A stretch of DNA of 37,531 nt from an archaeon (lineage in GTDB: Archaea > B1Sed10-29 > WALL01 > JAGHAM01), in the NCBI GenBank assembly GCA_021107635.1, contig JAIOSL010000030.1:1-37531 (forward strand), given 5' to 3'. The notes beneath the pieces were generated by a model. It was not told where the DNA came from, ran no database searches, and saw only the letters and a program-made list of their open reading frames with translations. The number at the start of each line of letters is the position of its first letter. The first letter of the stretch is position 1. Made by a program: the position numbers and the translations under genes. Positions 20,624 to 28,836 of the stretch are shown piece after piece.

Positions 20624-20935
20624 TAATAGTTATACAAAACGCTGAAACGCAGGTATAATGAGGTTTTTGGGATGAAATAGCTTTGGGTCCTTTTGTTGAA
20701 AAAAGAGTAACTTTTCGTACGCATGAATGAATAGCACCATCCTGTTTAGTCTCTGGTCTTAGAACTGTAGGATTTAAAAGGCTTAAGAAGACCCAAAATA
20801 AGCGAGAAAGAAAGCACAAATAGTTTAGAGATAATCTAGATTAAATAATAAAACAATAAATCGTACGTAGAGTATAGGTAGTAAAAATAGTAAAGATTTA
20901 AATAAAAAGTCGTACAGAAGATAATGGGGATCTAA
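20624..20935. other. Intergenic control region with a possible structured segment; no convincing gene
   Basis: No credible coding frame was found. The 70-aa track ORF at 20607-20819 looks like chance. TTTGGGTC (20682-20689) and GACCCAAA (20790-20797) are perfectly complementary and enclose about 100 nt, which also contains GAAAA/TTTTC and palindromic CTTAAG. This could be a folded untranslated RNA, or coincidence. TTTAAATA at 20897-20904 is a plausible TATA box for the downstream plus-strand genes. Confidence 0.35.
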
Positions 20936-21172
20936 ATGGAACATACACTTTCTAGAGTTATTGAACGAATAAAAGGCAAAACAGATTACAGGGAAACCAA
21001 GATAATAAAGAAAGCAAAGATCAGCTATGATGGCAAACAGTACTTGATAAGACTGCCTACAGAGATTGCCAGATTGTTTGAAATAAAGCAAGGTCAGTAT
21101 TTGGAATTCTCTGTTGATGTACCGTACACACAAGAAAAGAAAGAAAAGGTTGCAGTTGTAACCGTACGATAA
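20936..21172 (+). CDS. AbrB/SpoVT-like DNA-binding protein (78 aa)
   Basis: Residues about 25-65 (KKAKISYDGKQYLIRLPTEI, then ARLFEIKQGQYLEFSV) match the swapped-hairpin AbrB/MazE pattern: a strand, a turn, a strand with P, a short helix ending in L, then K-x-G-x-x-L-x-F. Such proteins act as dimeric transcription regulators or as antitoxins. Start ATG at 20936 is preceded by GGGGATC, a strong Shine-Dalgarno match. It is followed 8 bp later by a winged-helix gene and lies divergent from the giant-protein operon. No toxin gene is adjacent, which favours a regulator over an antitoxin. It may bind the inverted repeats at 20546-20591 (inference). Confidence 0.72.
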   Translation: MEHTLSRVIERIKGKTDYRETKIIKKAKISYDGKQYLIRLPTEIARLFEIKQGQYLEFSVDVPYTQEKKEKVAVVTVR

Positions 21173-21180
21173 GTGATTAA

Positions 21181-21420
21181 ATGATTAAACTTAATCCGTT
21201 TGAACGTACTGTTCTCAGTGTTCTTAGTAGAGCAGGAAGACCACTCACCACACGACAAATAGCAGATTATAGTGATATGAGTTGGCTTACTGCAAGAAAG
21301 TACTTGGAAAAACTTGGAAAACAGAAAAGAGTTGAAAGAACAGTAAGAGGAAAATCAATTTATTGGAATTTAACCAGAGAAGGTGACATGTATTCAACAC
21401 TGAGAGGATTAAGCATATGA
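21181..21420 (+). CDS. Winged-helix DNA-binding protein (79 aa)
   Basis: A compact winged helix-turn-helix. The N-terminal helix is NPFERTVLSVLSRAG, followed by LTTRQIADYSDMSWLTARKY as helix-turn-recognition helix. LEKLGKQKRVERTVRGKSIY is the end of that helix plus the wing strands. The layout is that of small archaeal wHTH regulators of the MarR/ArsR type, with no effector domain. Start ATG at 21181 follows GTGATT eight bases after the AbrB-like stop, so the two regulators are very likely one transcription unit. The target is unknown; the closest candidates are the two inverted repeats in the divergent promoter region. Confidence 0.75.
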   Translation: MIKLNPFERTVLSVLSRAGRPLTTRQIADYSDMSWLTARKYLEKLGKQKRVERTVRGKSIYWNLTREGDMYSTLRGLSI

Positions 21421-21478
21421 ACGATACTTTAATATATCCAGTATTGAGTTTAAAATACACTCATTTAAGGGGATGTAA

Positions 21479-21970
21479 TTGGATCTTAGTATAATAACAA
21501 CCATTGTAGCTGCAATAGCCCTTATAATAGCACTTATAGATTTATTCATGCTTCTTTCAATCAGAAGAGAAACTGAATACATGAATGAAAAAATGCAGGA
21601 AAAAGAAAAAACTGCAATGCTAAACCACATGCTCATACCTTTTGAAAACATTGGCACTGGAAGTCGTGAGAGTATCGAAGAAGGAGTAAGGAGTATTGCG
21701 AGAGTCATGAAAGACAGCTTAGTAACAAAATATAACATAAAAAATGCTGCTACAGTAAAAGACCTTGTGGAAGAAATAAAAGACGTAAACATGGATTCAA
21801 AACTGAAAGATGAACTCCTAGATTTCTTTGATCATATCGCATACACAATTTATTCAGATGACATTTCAGCAGACTCTGTGAAGGGAATTAAAAGCCAAGC
21901 CTTGGATATCATCTCTAAATTAAATCTTAAAGTAGAAGAAAAACCTAAGAAAAAGTCTAAAAATAACTAG
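21479..21970 (+). CDS. Single-pass membrane protein with cytoplasmic helical domain (163 aa)
   Basis: Function not recognised. It starts at TTG 21479 with GGGGAT seven bases upstream; no in-frame ATG fits the ribosome-binding site. One membrane segment (IITTIVAAIALIIALIDLFM, about residues 4-23) is followed by a charged, probably coiled-coil stretch (ETEYMNEKMQEKEKTA) and a helical domain to about residue 150. The C-terminus is Lys-rich (EEKPKKKSKNN). It lies 58 bp after the winged-helix gene and is probably co-transcribed. Its stop TAG shares the palindrome CTAG with the stop of the convergent gene at 21967. It could be a membrane partner of the regulators or of the surface-protein operon; the sequence does not decide. 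Confidence 0.65.
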   Translation: MDLSIITTIVAAIALIIALIDLFMLLSIRRETEYMNEKMQEKEKTAMLNHMLIPFENIGTGSRESIEEGVRSIARVMKDSLVTKYNIKNAATVKDLVEEIKDVNMDSKLKDELLDFFDHIAYTIYSDDISADSVKGIKSQALDIISKLNLKVEEKPKKKSKNN

Positions 21971-22173
21971 AATGGTTCAACTATCCCTGCGAAACTAAGT
22001 ATCAAATACAAAATAAGTACTATTTCTATTACAACTACAGCCAGCTCAAGATTAAGCGTTGGCTCAATCAAACGAGGTTGCTCTTTTCCATCTCCTGAAC
22101 CGTGCTTCTTCTTACCTTTTACTGTAAATAGTTCCTCTACCTTGAGTTTTAACCAATTACTTCTTTTTGGCAC
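21967..22173 (-). CDS. Small C-terminally anchored membrane protein (68 aa)
   Basis: The track starts this frame at ATG 22206. GTG at 22173 is better supported because GGGGGAT sits six to seven bases upstream, the same layout (GGGATTCAAA then start) as the gene starting at 26328. The revised protein begins VPKRSNWLKLKVEELF, has a basic/Gly middle (KGKKKHGSGDGK), and ends in one hydrophobic segment (LELAVVVIEIVLILYLILSF), so it is probably tail-anchored. It still overlaps the end of the 803-aa gene by 17 bp, implying translational coupling. No family recognised. As the last gene of the surface-protein operon it may be a small accessory subunit. Confidence 0.55.
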   Translation of the reverse strand: MPKRSNWLKLKVEELFTVKGKKKHGSGDGKEQPRLIEPTLNLELAVVVIEIVLILYLILSFAGIVEPF

Positions 22174-24568
22174 TTTGAATCCCCCTATATCGTTTCCACA
22201 ACACATAAGCTGTAATCAAAGTCCAGATTAACACTAAAAATGGCAGTATTTGTGGTAAAGCTGGTGCAGATGGTTTAATGTCTATTAAAAGAGGAGAGAA
22301 CGCAAGTGTTTCATATTCATTAGAGTTAAGAACTAAAACACAATTACATTTTCCCATTCCGCCAACAGTCACCTTAAATTTGAGGGTGTCTTGCTTGCTT
22401 ATGTTTAGATCATAGTCTCTTTCACTGGAAAAATTTTTGACACATTCGCAGTTAAGGAGTTCTGCAGTGATATTACTTAAATCAAAATCTCCAGTGTTCT
22501 TGACAAGCATTTGATATTCTTGAGTTTCATGTTCAAATAGCATTAATGCAGTAGCAGCTTCTATTATTGTTAATTGAGGAAGTTTTTCTCGTGGAACAAC
22601 ATGCACTGTTAAATATTCAATGTCTAGGGTATAGTTTTCTGTTTTTGCTCTAACAGCAACCACATAAGTGCCAGGAATTTCATTGTCATAGACTTTGAGT
22701 AGCACTTCGCCTTGTTTTGATTCTAGTGAAGAAAGAATATCATAAGCAGCCCCAGTAAAATCCCATCCTTTCCTAACTTCTCCAGAAACAGATACGGTTG
22801 AAAGGCTTATGATTCCTAGATTAGTTAAGTTGAATTTGATTCCAATACTATCCCCTTGCTGTAAAGTGATACTGTCATCTTCAAGAACTAGGTCTAATTG
22901 AGGTGGAATTGGCATTATCTGAGTAGTGGTTGTCCTACGTTCAGGAGGTGGAGGAATTCCACCTTCTCCAGAGTCTGTGCCACCACCAGTCCCAATTCCG
23001 GTTCCATTAATTGTTCCATTAGGAGTTACTTGTTCGCCCATTGGAGCAAATACTGAAAAGTCAGAAATGTTTCCGGTAAGGAAATACTGATTGACTGGAT
23101 CAATCATGCTACTCCCAATAAAAGACCAGTTGCCATTCTGCCAACTTCCATTGATGTATGTCCCATTATGTTTCCATGTAAATACTGATGAAAGGAGGAT
23201 ATCATTTGGTAAAGGCAAAGAATACTTAAATTTAATATTTGCCCATGATTCTATCTCAGTCTTGTTAAGATAAAGCCATTGAAGGATATTAGTGAAACCA
23301 GGAATATCTTCAGGAGGATTGCTAACAGTCTTAACCACAACATCCCTAGAATCTAGGCTAAAGTTTGCAGAAGAACATCTTATATGTGTCAAGAAAGCAG
23401 TTGAACCCCCTTCGCTTTGAAATTCTGAATTATTGTTTGCTAAGACAAAATCGCGTACTGTAACATTAGTACTGTTATATAGATATATTCCTATTTCATT
23501 TATTTGAGAGGAGGTTCCAGAAAGTGAGATTTCATCACTATTGTAAACACAAATTCCTTGATAATAATCCGAAGCTCGGACATCTAACAAGCTTGCACGA
23601 GAAGCATTTAATACTTTTACAGCACATTTGTATGGAATTTTTGATAGATTGCCATCCCCATCCACTGTCTGATTAGCAAAGTTTACAGTCACGTCAGATG
23701 CATTTATTATGATACAATCATCTACTTCATTCCAAGCAGAACTATTTAGTAAGTAGTAGCCAGATTCATTAACAGTATCGCATGGTTCAAGAATTTTAAC
23801 TACTAAAGCGACCATACCGTTTATGTAAAGTTTTTCTCCTCCAATAAAACTATGATTGAATGGAGTACTGCTAAATCCTGAAACCAATTGTTCTTCAATG
23901 ACTGTTTCGTTTGAATCAACAAGAGACATTACCATAAAACCATTTGAATTGTTTATTATTGTTAGGTTGCTATCATGATATTCTGTTACTGTAAAAGAGG
24001 TGGTTCCGTCAACATCATTAACAGAAACACCTACTGAATAGTTGCCATCAAATAGTACTGAAAGATTGAGTGAGGTGTAATTAACAGAATGATTGTAAGA
24101 AGCATTATCAATTATTGTTAAGTTTGTGGTATTGTGCGTGCTGTTAAAAGAAAGAGTATCAGATATCAATAGAGTTGGTCTGCCAGGAAACCAAGCAAGA
24201 TAACTTGAGATATCAACATCGGGATAACTACAATTAGAAGAATCAATATGGCTTATTCTTAAGTATAGATTAAGAATGTTAATTGAGATGTTTCCGCTTT
24301 GGCTTGCATAAGCAAGAGTCATATACTTGTTGAGTATTTCGCTTGAATCATCAGAACAAACCTTCAAGTAAGCATTCGCATTCAGTATTGAATTGTCTTT
24401 ATATGACATGCTGTTCAAAGTTGAATTGTACCGATCAAATTCTAAAACAGTGAAATTGCTTCCATTGGCATAAATTAAGGAAGCATTAATTGTTGCAGAA
24501 GAAAGTTGGAATGCAAAAACTAGAAAGAGTAACATAATCCCTGTTTTTTTGAATTGATTGCATGTCAC
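22157..24568 (-). CDS. Membrane-anchored surface protein with beta-helix, PGF-pre-PGF-like and NEW3/CARDB-like domains (803 aa)
   Basis: GTG 24568 overlaps the upstream stop as GTGA. ATG 24535 is an alternative start, with GGGATT just before it. The signal segment is MLLFLVFAFQLSSA. The N-terminal half is Asn-rich beta structure. Residues about 275-385 (INASDVTVNFANQTVDGDGN and similar turns) look like a parallel beta-helix. About 430-515, ending ISDFSVFAPMGE, resembles the PGF-pre-PGF domain of archaeal surface proteins. A Gly/Pro/Thr linker (GGIPPPPERRTTTT) leads to two CARDB/NEW3-like beta domains. It ends with PALPQILP, one membrane helix and a basic tail (WKRYRGIQSAKKK). That tripartite tail could be a stable anchor or an unrecognised archaeosortase signal. 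Probably an S-layer-like or envelope protein made together with its neighbours. Confidence 0.75.
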   Translation of the reverse strand: MTCNQFKKTGIMLLFLVFAFQLSSATINASLIYANGSNFTVLEFDRYNSTLNSMSYKDNSILNANAYLKVCSDDSSEILNKYMTLAYASQSGNISINILNLYLRISHIDSSNCSYPDVDISSYLAWFPGRPTLLISDTLSFNSTHNTTNLTIIDNASYNHSVNYTSLNLSVLFDGNYSVGVSVNDVDGTTSFTVTEYHDSNLTIINNSNGFMVMSLVDSNETVIEEQLVSGFSSTPFNHSFIGGEKLYINGMVALVVKILEPCDTVNESGYYLLNSSAWNEVDDCIIINASDVTVNFANQTVDGDGNLSKIPYKCAVKVLNASRASLLDVRASDYYQGICVYNSDEISLSGTSSQINEIGIYLYNSTNVTVRDFVLANNNSEFQSEGGSTAFLTHIRCSSANFSLDSRDVVVKTVSNPPEDIPGFTNILQWLYLNKTEIESWANIKFKYSLPLPNDILLSSVFTWKHNGTYINGSWQNGNWSFIGSSMIDPVNQYFLTGNISDFSVFAPMGEQVTPNGTINGTGIGTGGGTDSGEGGIPPPPERRTTTTQIMPIPPQLDLVLEDDSITLQQGDSIGIKFNLTNLGIISLSTVSVSGEVRKGWDFTGAAYDILSSLESKQGEVLLKVYDNEIPGTYVVAVRAKTENYTLDIEYLTVHVVPREKLPQLTIIEAATALMLFEHETQEYQMLVKNTGDFDLSNITAELLNCECVKNFSSERDYDLNISKQDTLKFKVTVGGMGKCNCVLVLNSNEYETLAFSPLLIDIKPSAPALPQILPFLVLIWTLITAYVLWKRYRGIQSAKKK

Positions 24569-26328
24569 GTTGTCACCATTTTCCAGAAGTTGGAGAAGAT
24601 GGAATAAATCCAGTCCATGGTTTGTTTTGCATAAGTATCTTCATTGAAAAATGTTGCATTGCTACCTTCTTGATAGTTAGTATAGTTTGTTACTGTCAAA
24701 GGAAAAGTACTGCTCACTTGAGTTCCATTACTCAAAAACATTAATGCCTGGCTTGCATTATCAGTTCCTTGCAAATAGAGTGAATAATTTCCAATGTAAG
24801 AACTTATATTAGTATAATTGTACTCACTTGCATAAAGCTTGTTTCCTGTTGGAATTGCTGTAAAGGATACATTACCATAATAGTCTGTTTGAAAACGAAC
24901 AATGTTTTTGTTTCTTGTTCCAGACTTGCTGATTGTTCCATTATCGTCAGTAGTACGATTCCAGACTTGTGTTGGACCCAGAAGGGTTAAACCATTTTCT
25001 TCCACTAACTCTAAGTCTGCATTAGAAACATTCAAATCATCAGAATTTCTTGCATGCAAAGTAAAGTTGTAAGGTCTTCCAGCCATTGGGAAGGTCTCTC
25101 CTCGCACTCCATTAATGTAAGTTTCTGCTATAGTAACTGCTTTCACTGTGAAAGCCTGTTGACGAGTATTATCTGATTCAACACATTCAATAATATCATT
25201 ATTATAATCAGCAATGACATTCACAACATAAGAACCGCTTTTGACTGATGCTTGCCAAGTAGTCGAACTGGCAGCAGAGGATCCCGGAACAATATTATCA
25301 TTTATTGATTCAGTCCAAGCAGAAACAATGGCATTACTTGAATTTCTGATTTCAATCCTAACATCAAAGTTAGTAACAACTTCAACGTTACCTCCCTGGT
25401 TTTCATCTGGAGTATCACGATAGTTTAGAAGAGTGTAATCTATCTGTAAAGTTTGATTATAGTAAATTTCGGAAGCGTTAAGGTTTACTGCACTAGTTTG
25501 AAGGTTAGCTCCTATACAAACAGGATAGCCTAACCCATTAATGACTACATAACGAGTAAAAGTTTGGTCATCTGAAGCAGACACTCCAACATTAAGAGTT
25601 ACTGGAAAAGTAGTATCTGATTTGATTAAACCTTGATTACAAGTAACACCATACTGGTCAGTACAAACACCAAGTGCCATTCGCCTATCAGAATTTATCC
25701 CAAAAGTACCACTCGCTGCTGACTGGGATGTAGATTGAGGCCCAGAAGGTGAATCATAAATAAATGTGATCATTGGAGTACTGATTGAGAGACTATCTGT
25801 TGTTTGAGTGTAACTTCTGCCAACACTGTATGAACCTCTAAGAGAACCAGAAACATTATCTGGAGTTATAAACTGCATGTTTGAACCTGAACCATCAGAT
25901 GCATGTAGGATGCACGGAACACCGGGAAAAGAAGCATAATAAACTGGAGGAGTAAGACTTAAAGAAGATGGAGAAAACCACAAGTTTCCTTCTGGAGAAA
26001 CTTTATAACAAGAACTGGAAGCAGTGTTTGCGTAAGCAAGAGGTTCAGTAGAAGATTTATAGGATATTAGCGCGTATGGTGTTGAGCCACTGTTATCTAT
26101 GCAGTAAACTGCTCCAACGTATCTTTGTCCTACATCACAGATTCGGAGTGTCGCATCTGCGTTTCCTTTTCCTGCGAGAGCATCTTGATACCAGTATTCT
26201 GGTCCTCCTGCTGAACCTGTAAAGAATAGGTTTACAGTGGTTTCAGAAGAGTCAATTATTGACCCAGAAGCTGCAAGAGCAGATGTTGTTAGGAGTAACA
26301 AAACAATTGCAAACCCGTTTTTTGTCAT
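24565..26328 (-). CDS. Secreted surface protein with CARDB-like domain (587 aa)
   Basis: The track start at 26346 is probably too early. ATG 26328 has AAAGGGAT five bases upstream and gives a clean signal peptide (MTKNGFAIVLLLLTTSALAA). The middle (about 285-395, NLQTSAVNLNASEIYYNQTL through VESDN) matches a CARDB-type cell-adhesion beta domain. Next comes a module beginning TYINGVRGETFPMAGRPYNF that is shared with the upstream 544-aa protein. No C-terminal membrane helix or sorting tail is visible (ends FSNFWKMVTT), so it is either released or held by its neighbours. It lies 23 bp after the 544-aa gene and overlaps the 803-aa gene by 4 bp, so all three are one operon. The exact function is unknown. 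Confidence 0.75.
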   Translation of the reverse strand: MTKNGFAIVLLLLTTSALAASGSIIDSSETTVNLFFTGSAGGPEYWYQDALAGKGNADATLRICDVGQRYVGAVYCIDNSGSTPYALISYKSSTEPLAYANTASSSCYKVSPEGNLWFSPSSLSLTPPVYYASFPGVPCILHASDGSGSNMQFITPDNVSGSLRGSYSVGRSYTQTTDSLSISTPMITFIYDSPSGPQSTSQSAASGTFGINSDRRMALGVCTDQYGVTCNQGLIKSDTTFPVTLNVGVSASDDQTFTRYVVINGLGYPVCIGANLQTSAVNLNASEIYYNQTLQIDYTLLNYRDTPDENQGGNVEVVTNFDVRIEIRNSSNAIVSAWTESINDNIVPGSSAASSTTWQASVKSGSYVVNVIADYNNDIIECVESDNTRQQAFTVKAVTIAETYINGVRGETFPMAGRPYNFTLHARNSDDLNVSNADLELVEENGLTLLGPTQVWNRTTDDNGTISKSGTRNKNIVRFQTDYYGNVSFTAIPTGNKLYASEYNYTNISSYIGNYSLYLQGTDNASQALMFLSNGTQVSSTFPLTVTNYTNYQEGSNATFFNEDTYAKQTMDWIYSIFSNFWKMVTT

Positions 26329-26351
26329 TTGAATCCCTTTAAACATGACTA

Positions 26352-27986
26352 TTAATTCAATGCATAATATAAATTACTACCTATGGAAGCCATAGAGTTA
26401 ATAGTGGTTTTGAATTCATTCTCGTTTAAAGTTTGATAACCACCTCTGATTCCAGTTCCTTCATCGCTTATGCTGTTAGTTGCGCTTACTTGAGGAGAAG
26501 AAAAATTTGCTAATGACACATAATTAGTATCATAAACAATAAGATTTAATGTTGATGACACTGGTGGATTATTAGTAGGTGCGACTAGGAAATAATTTCC
26601 GGTGGGTATATAAAATTCTCTGTGAAAACTCGTTTTATCTCCAATAACACTAACAGAACCTGTCGGAGGATGCATGACTAGCCATCCTTCAGTTTCTTGT
26701 AACCTGACATAACCGCTTAGTAGATTGTGAGACACAGAATCTCTGAGTCTTACTCTTAAAACGTTAGGAGCGCCAGTACCTAAATTGTTGATTAACGGAC
26801 TGATTGATCCATTGTTGTATACTGTGATATCATGATTTAAAGTTTGTTCTTCAGTGTTAGCCCAGTTATACATGTTACTTATGAGAGAATTAATTGCATT
26901 GATTGCAACTTTGCCATCATTGGAAAGATCTGATGGACTTAATGGTTTTTTGACTCCAGAGATTGTTCCTCTGGTTATTATTGAAAGATTTTGAGATGCA
27001 TAAATACCTTGTAAATCATCGCTTAAAATGACTGTAGATATGTAATAACTGCTTATCATAGGATATTCTGTTGGAACTGCTACAAATTGTATGTAACCGT
27101 TTGAGTCTGTTTTGCCTGCTGCAGCAGCAAAAGAGGTTATGCCACTAAGGCGTAAAGGAACGAACAGGTTATTTCCACTGTATTCTGCAACACCGACAGT
27201 AACATTTTCTACTGGACTTCCACCGTATAATTTTGTTATTCTTACGGTCAGGTTGTATGGTAAAGCTGGTTGGCTGAAGGCAGATCCCGCCACTCCATCG
27301 ATATATGTGGTTATGACATAGGCAGGAAGCTTGCTTAGTGTGTAAAAGTAGTAAGTTTGATCATAAGGTACTAAAAACTCAAAGTTACAGGAGGTGGAGC
27401 CTACACAAACATAGTCATCGAGTTCTACAAGGAAAAGAGGATAAGCTGTTGTTGAATTGTATTGGTATTTGAGCAGACCATATGAAACGTCTTCAGCTAA
27501 GGTTATATTATAGCCAGTATAATTAATACCATCAACAGCGAACTCAGTTTGATTACAACAAAAAGTATAATTGGGATTTGCTCTTACTGCATTATAGTTA
27601 GGATGAAAGTGAGGAAAATTTGTTTGATTGAACAAACCATCTTCCTGTAAATCAGCTGAAGTGACATTCTGAATGCTTGAAATGTTAAGAGACGTACTAA
27701 TAGGCAAAAGCCCAAAATAATGATATCCATCTTTTAAATTTTGGCCAGGAAGATCAGAGATTTGATATACACTTGCTGCACCGACACTAAAACTCTGAAA
27801 TGGAGTTGAGCCCATTGCAAGCGGAGTTACACTGAGAGAACCAAAAATTCCTGCCCACCTGCTTGTTGGAGTTATTGTATCTAAGTCAGCTCCATGTATA
27901 TAACCACTTTGAATACTTATGTTCTCAGCGAGCGCACTAGAGATGCATAACATGGTAAATACTATTACTATGACCTTACAGTTCAC
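26352..27986 (-). CDS. Secreted surface protein sharing a YIxGVxG module with its neighbour (544 aa)
   Basis: The track start (28103) lies inside the MinD-like gene. GTG 27986 fits better: GAGGG stands six bases upstream and the product begins with a standard signal peptide (VNCKVIVIVFTMLCISSALA). Residues 228-234 start a beta module (TTYIDGVAGSAFSQPALPYN) that recurs in the next protein as TYINGVRGETF...RPYNF. Ahead of it are Cys pairs (FCCNQ and VCVGSTSCNF). No membrane helix is seen at the C-terminus (MASIGSNLYYALN). It lies 49 bp downstream of the MinD-like gene on the same strand. No named family recognised; described as an exported beta-rich structural or adhesive protein. Confidence 0.72.
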   Translation of the reverse strand: MNCKVIVIVFTMLCISSALAENISIQSGYIHGADLDTITPTSRWAGIFGSLSVTPLAMGSTPFQSFSVGAASVYQISDLPGQNLKDGYHYFGLLPISTSLNISSIQNVTSADLQEDGLFNQTNFPHFHPNYNAVRANPNYTFCCNQTEFAVDGINYTGYNITLAEDVSYGLLKYQYNSTTAYPLFLVELDDYVCVGSTSCNFEFLVPYDQTYYFYTLSKLPAYVITTYIDGVAGSAFSQPALPYNLTVRITKLYGGSPVENVTVGVAEYSGNNLFVPLRLSGITSFAAAAGKTDSNGYIQFVAVPTEYPMISSYYISTVILSDDLQGIYASQNLSIITRGTISGVKKPLSPSDLSNDGKVAINAINSLISNMYNWANTEEQTLNHDITVYNNGSISPLINNLGTGAPNVLRVRLRDSVSHNLLSGYVRLQETEGWLVMHPPTGSVSVIGDKTSFHREFYIPTGNYFLVAPTNNPPVSSTLNLIVYDTNYVSLANFSSPQVSATNSISDEGTGIRGGYQTLNENEFKTTINSMASIGSNLYYALN

Positions 27987-28035
27987 AAAGTTCCCTCTAA
28001 GAAAAAATACGAGAAAGACATTAATAAAGGTATGC

Positions 28036-28800
28036 TCATAGCCTGAAAAGATTTGTAAGTCGTTCAAAGAACGTTTCTTCAGAGTATATTTCACCTGTGA
28101 CATGCTCGGATATTCTGCCCATATGATTTTTGAAACCGTTGCTAGAATATGTAGCTGGCATGCCTTTAAAAGCTGAGGACATCACGTTGAATTCAAATGG
28201 AATTTCACCGATTACGCTTGCGTTAAGCATTTTTTCAACTTCTCCTTTTCTGAGTTCATATTTGTGTCCAGTGGCTTTATTGATTATAACATGATGATTT
28301 GTATTCAATGCTTTTGCCAGTCTTATTGCACTTACTGTTGAAATAACACTAGGAGTATCTGGTGTTGTGACAACCACTACATCATCTGAAACTCCAATCA
28401 CTTGCTTGACTGTTTTGCCTATTCCTGGAGGAGAATCTAAGATAACATAATCATATCTTTGTTTAAGGTTGTTTAGGTTTCTTCTTAAGCGATCAGTTGA
28501 AATATTTTTCTCTCCATGAAAATCAATGCTAGTTGGCACGACATGCAAGCCAGAACTGTGAGAACAAAACGTGCTTAGATGAGGGCTACTAAGCTTTAGC
28601 ATTTTGTTTAAGTTTGTTGTAAGTTCAGGATGCCTATCTAAACCAAGATAATGGAAAACATTAGGTGTATGGTAATTCATATCTACTAAAATTGTTGGTT
28701 TCTCATGCTCTTTAGCTAAAAGCACTCCAAGCGAAGAAGCAACAGTTGTTTTCCCAACGCCACCTTTGGGAGAAACTATTCCAATAACCTTGCCAGCCAT
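28036..28800 (-). CDS. MinD/ParA-family ATPase with C-terminal amphipathic helix (254 aa)
   Basis: A deviant Walker A with the signature lysine (KGGVGKTT, residues 12-19), a switch I/Walker A' segment (VDMNYHTPN), and a Walker B-like YDYVILDSPPGIG define the MinD/ParA class of dimerising ATPases. These position proteins or complexes on membranes or on DNA. The C-terminus EETFFERLTNLFRL forms an amphipathic helix with F/L on one face, like MinD membrane-targeting sequences, so a membrane role is favoured over DNA segregation. No ParB-like gene is nearby. It lies between the MoxR-DUF58-VWA genes and the secreted-protein genes, suggesting spatial control of an envelope complex (inference). ATG 28800 sits about 28 nt from a TATA box, implying a leaderless mRNA. 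Confidence 0.88.
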   Translation of the reverse strand: MAGKVIGIVSPKGGVGKTTVASSLGVLLAKEHEKPTILVDMNYHTPNVFHYLGLDRHPELTTNLNKMLKLSSPHLSTFCSHSSGLHVVPTSIDFHGEKNISTDRLRRNLNNLKQRYDYVILDSPPGIGKTVKQVIGVSDDVVVVTTPDTPSVISTVSAIRLAKALNTNHHVIINKATGHKYELRKGEVEKMLNASVIGEIPFEFNVMSSAFKGMPATYSSNGFKNHMGRISEHVTGEIYSEETFFERLTNLFRL

Positions 28801-28820
28801 ACTAGTTTTTACGAAGCACA

Positions 28821-28832
28821 GCTATTTATAGT
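28821..28832 (-). promoter_or_regulatory. TATA box giving a probably leaderless MinD-like transcript
   Basis: On the minus strand ACTATAAATAGC contains a near-consensus archaeal TATA box centred about 27 nt before ATG 28800. Initiation at the normal distance would start the mRNA at or next to the start codon. This separates the MinD/surface-protein operon from the VWA gene, which stops at 28837. Confidence 0.6.
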
Positions 28833-28836
28833 TAGG

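Noticed and set aside
20607-20819. 70-aa minus-strand ORF in the control region
   Set aside because: No ribosome-binding site, no recognisable pattern, and it runs through the promoter region of the 273-aa gene.
20825-21133. 102-aa minus-strand ORF
   Set aside because: Antisense to the AbrB-like gene, which has a clear motif and a strong ribosome-binding site.
21409-21792. 127-aa minus-strand ORF
   Set aside because: Antisense to the 163-aa membrane protein; no independent support.
26352-28103. The 583-aa version of the secreted protein
   Set aside because: It would overlap the MinD-like gene by 68 bp and place 39 non-signal residues before the signal peptide; GTG 27986 has a good ribosome-binding site.
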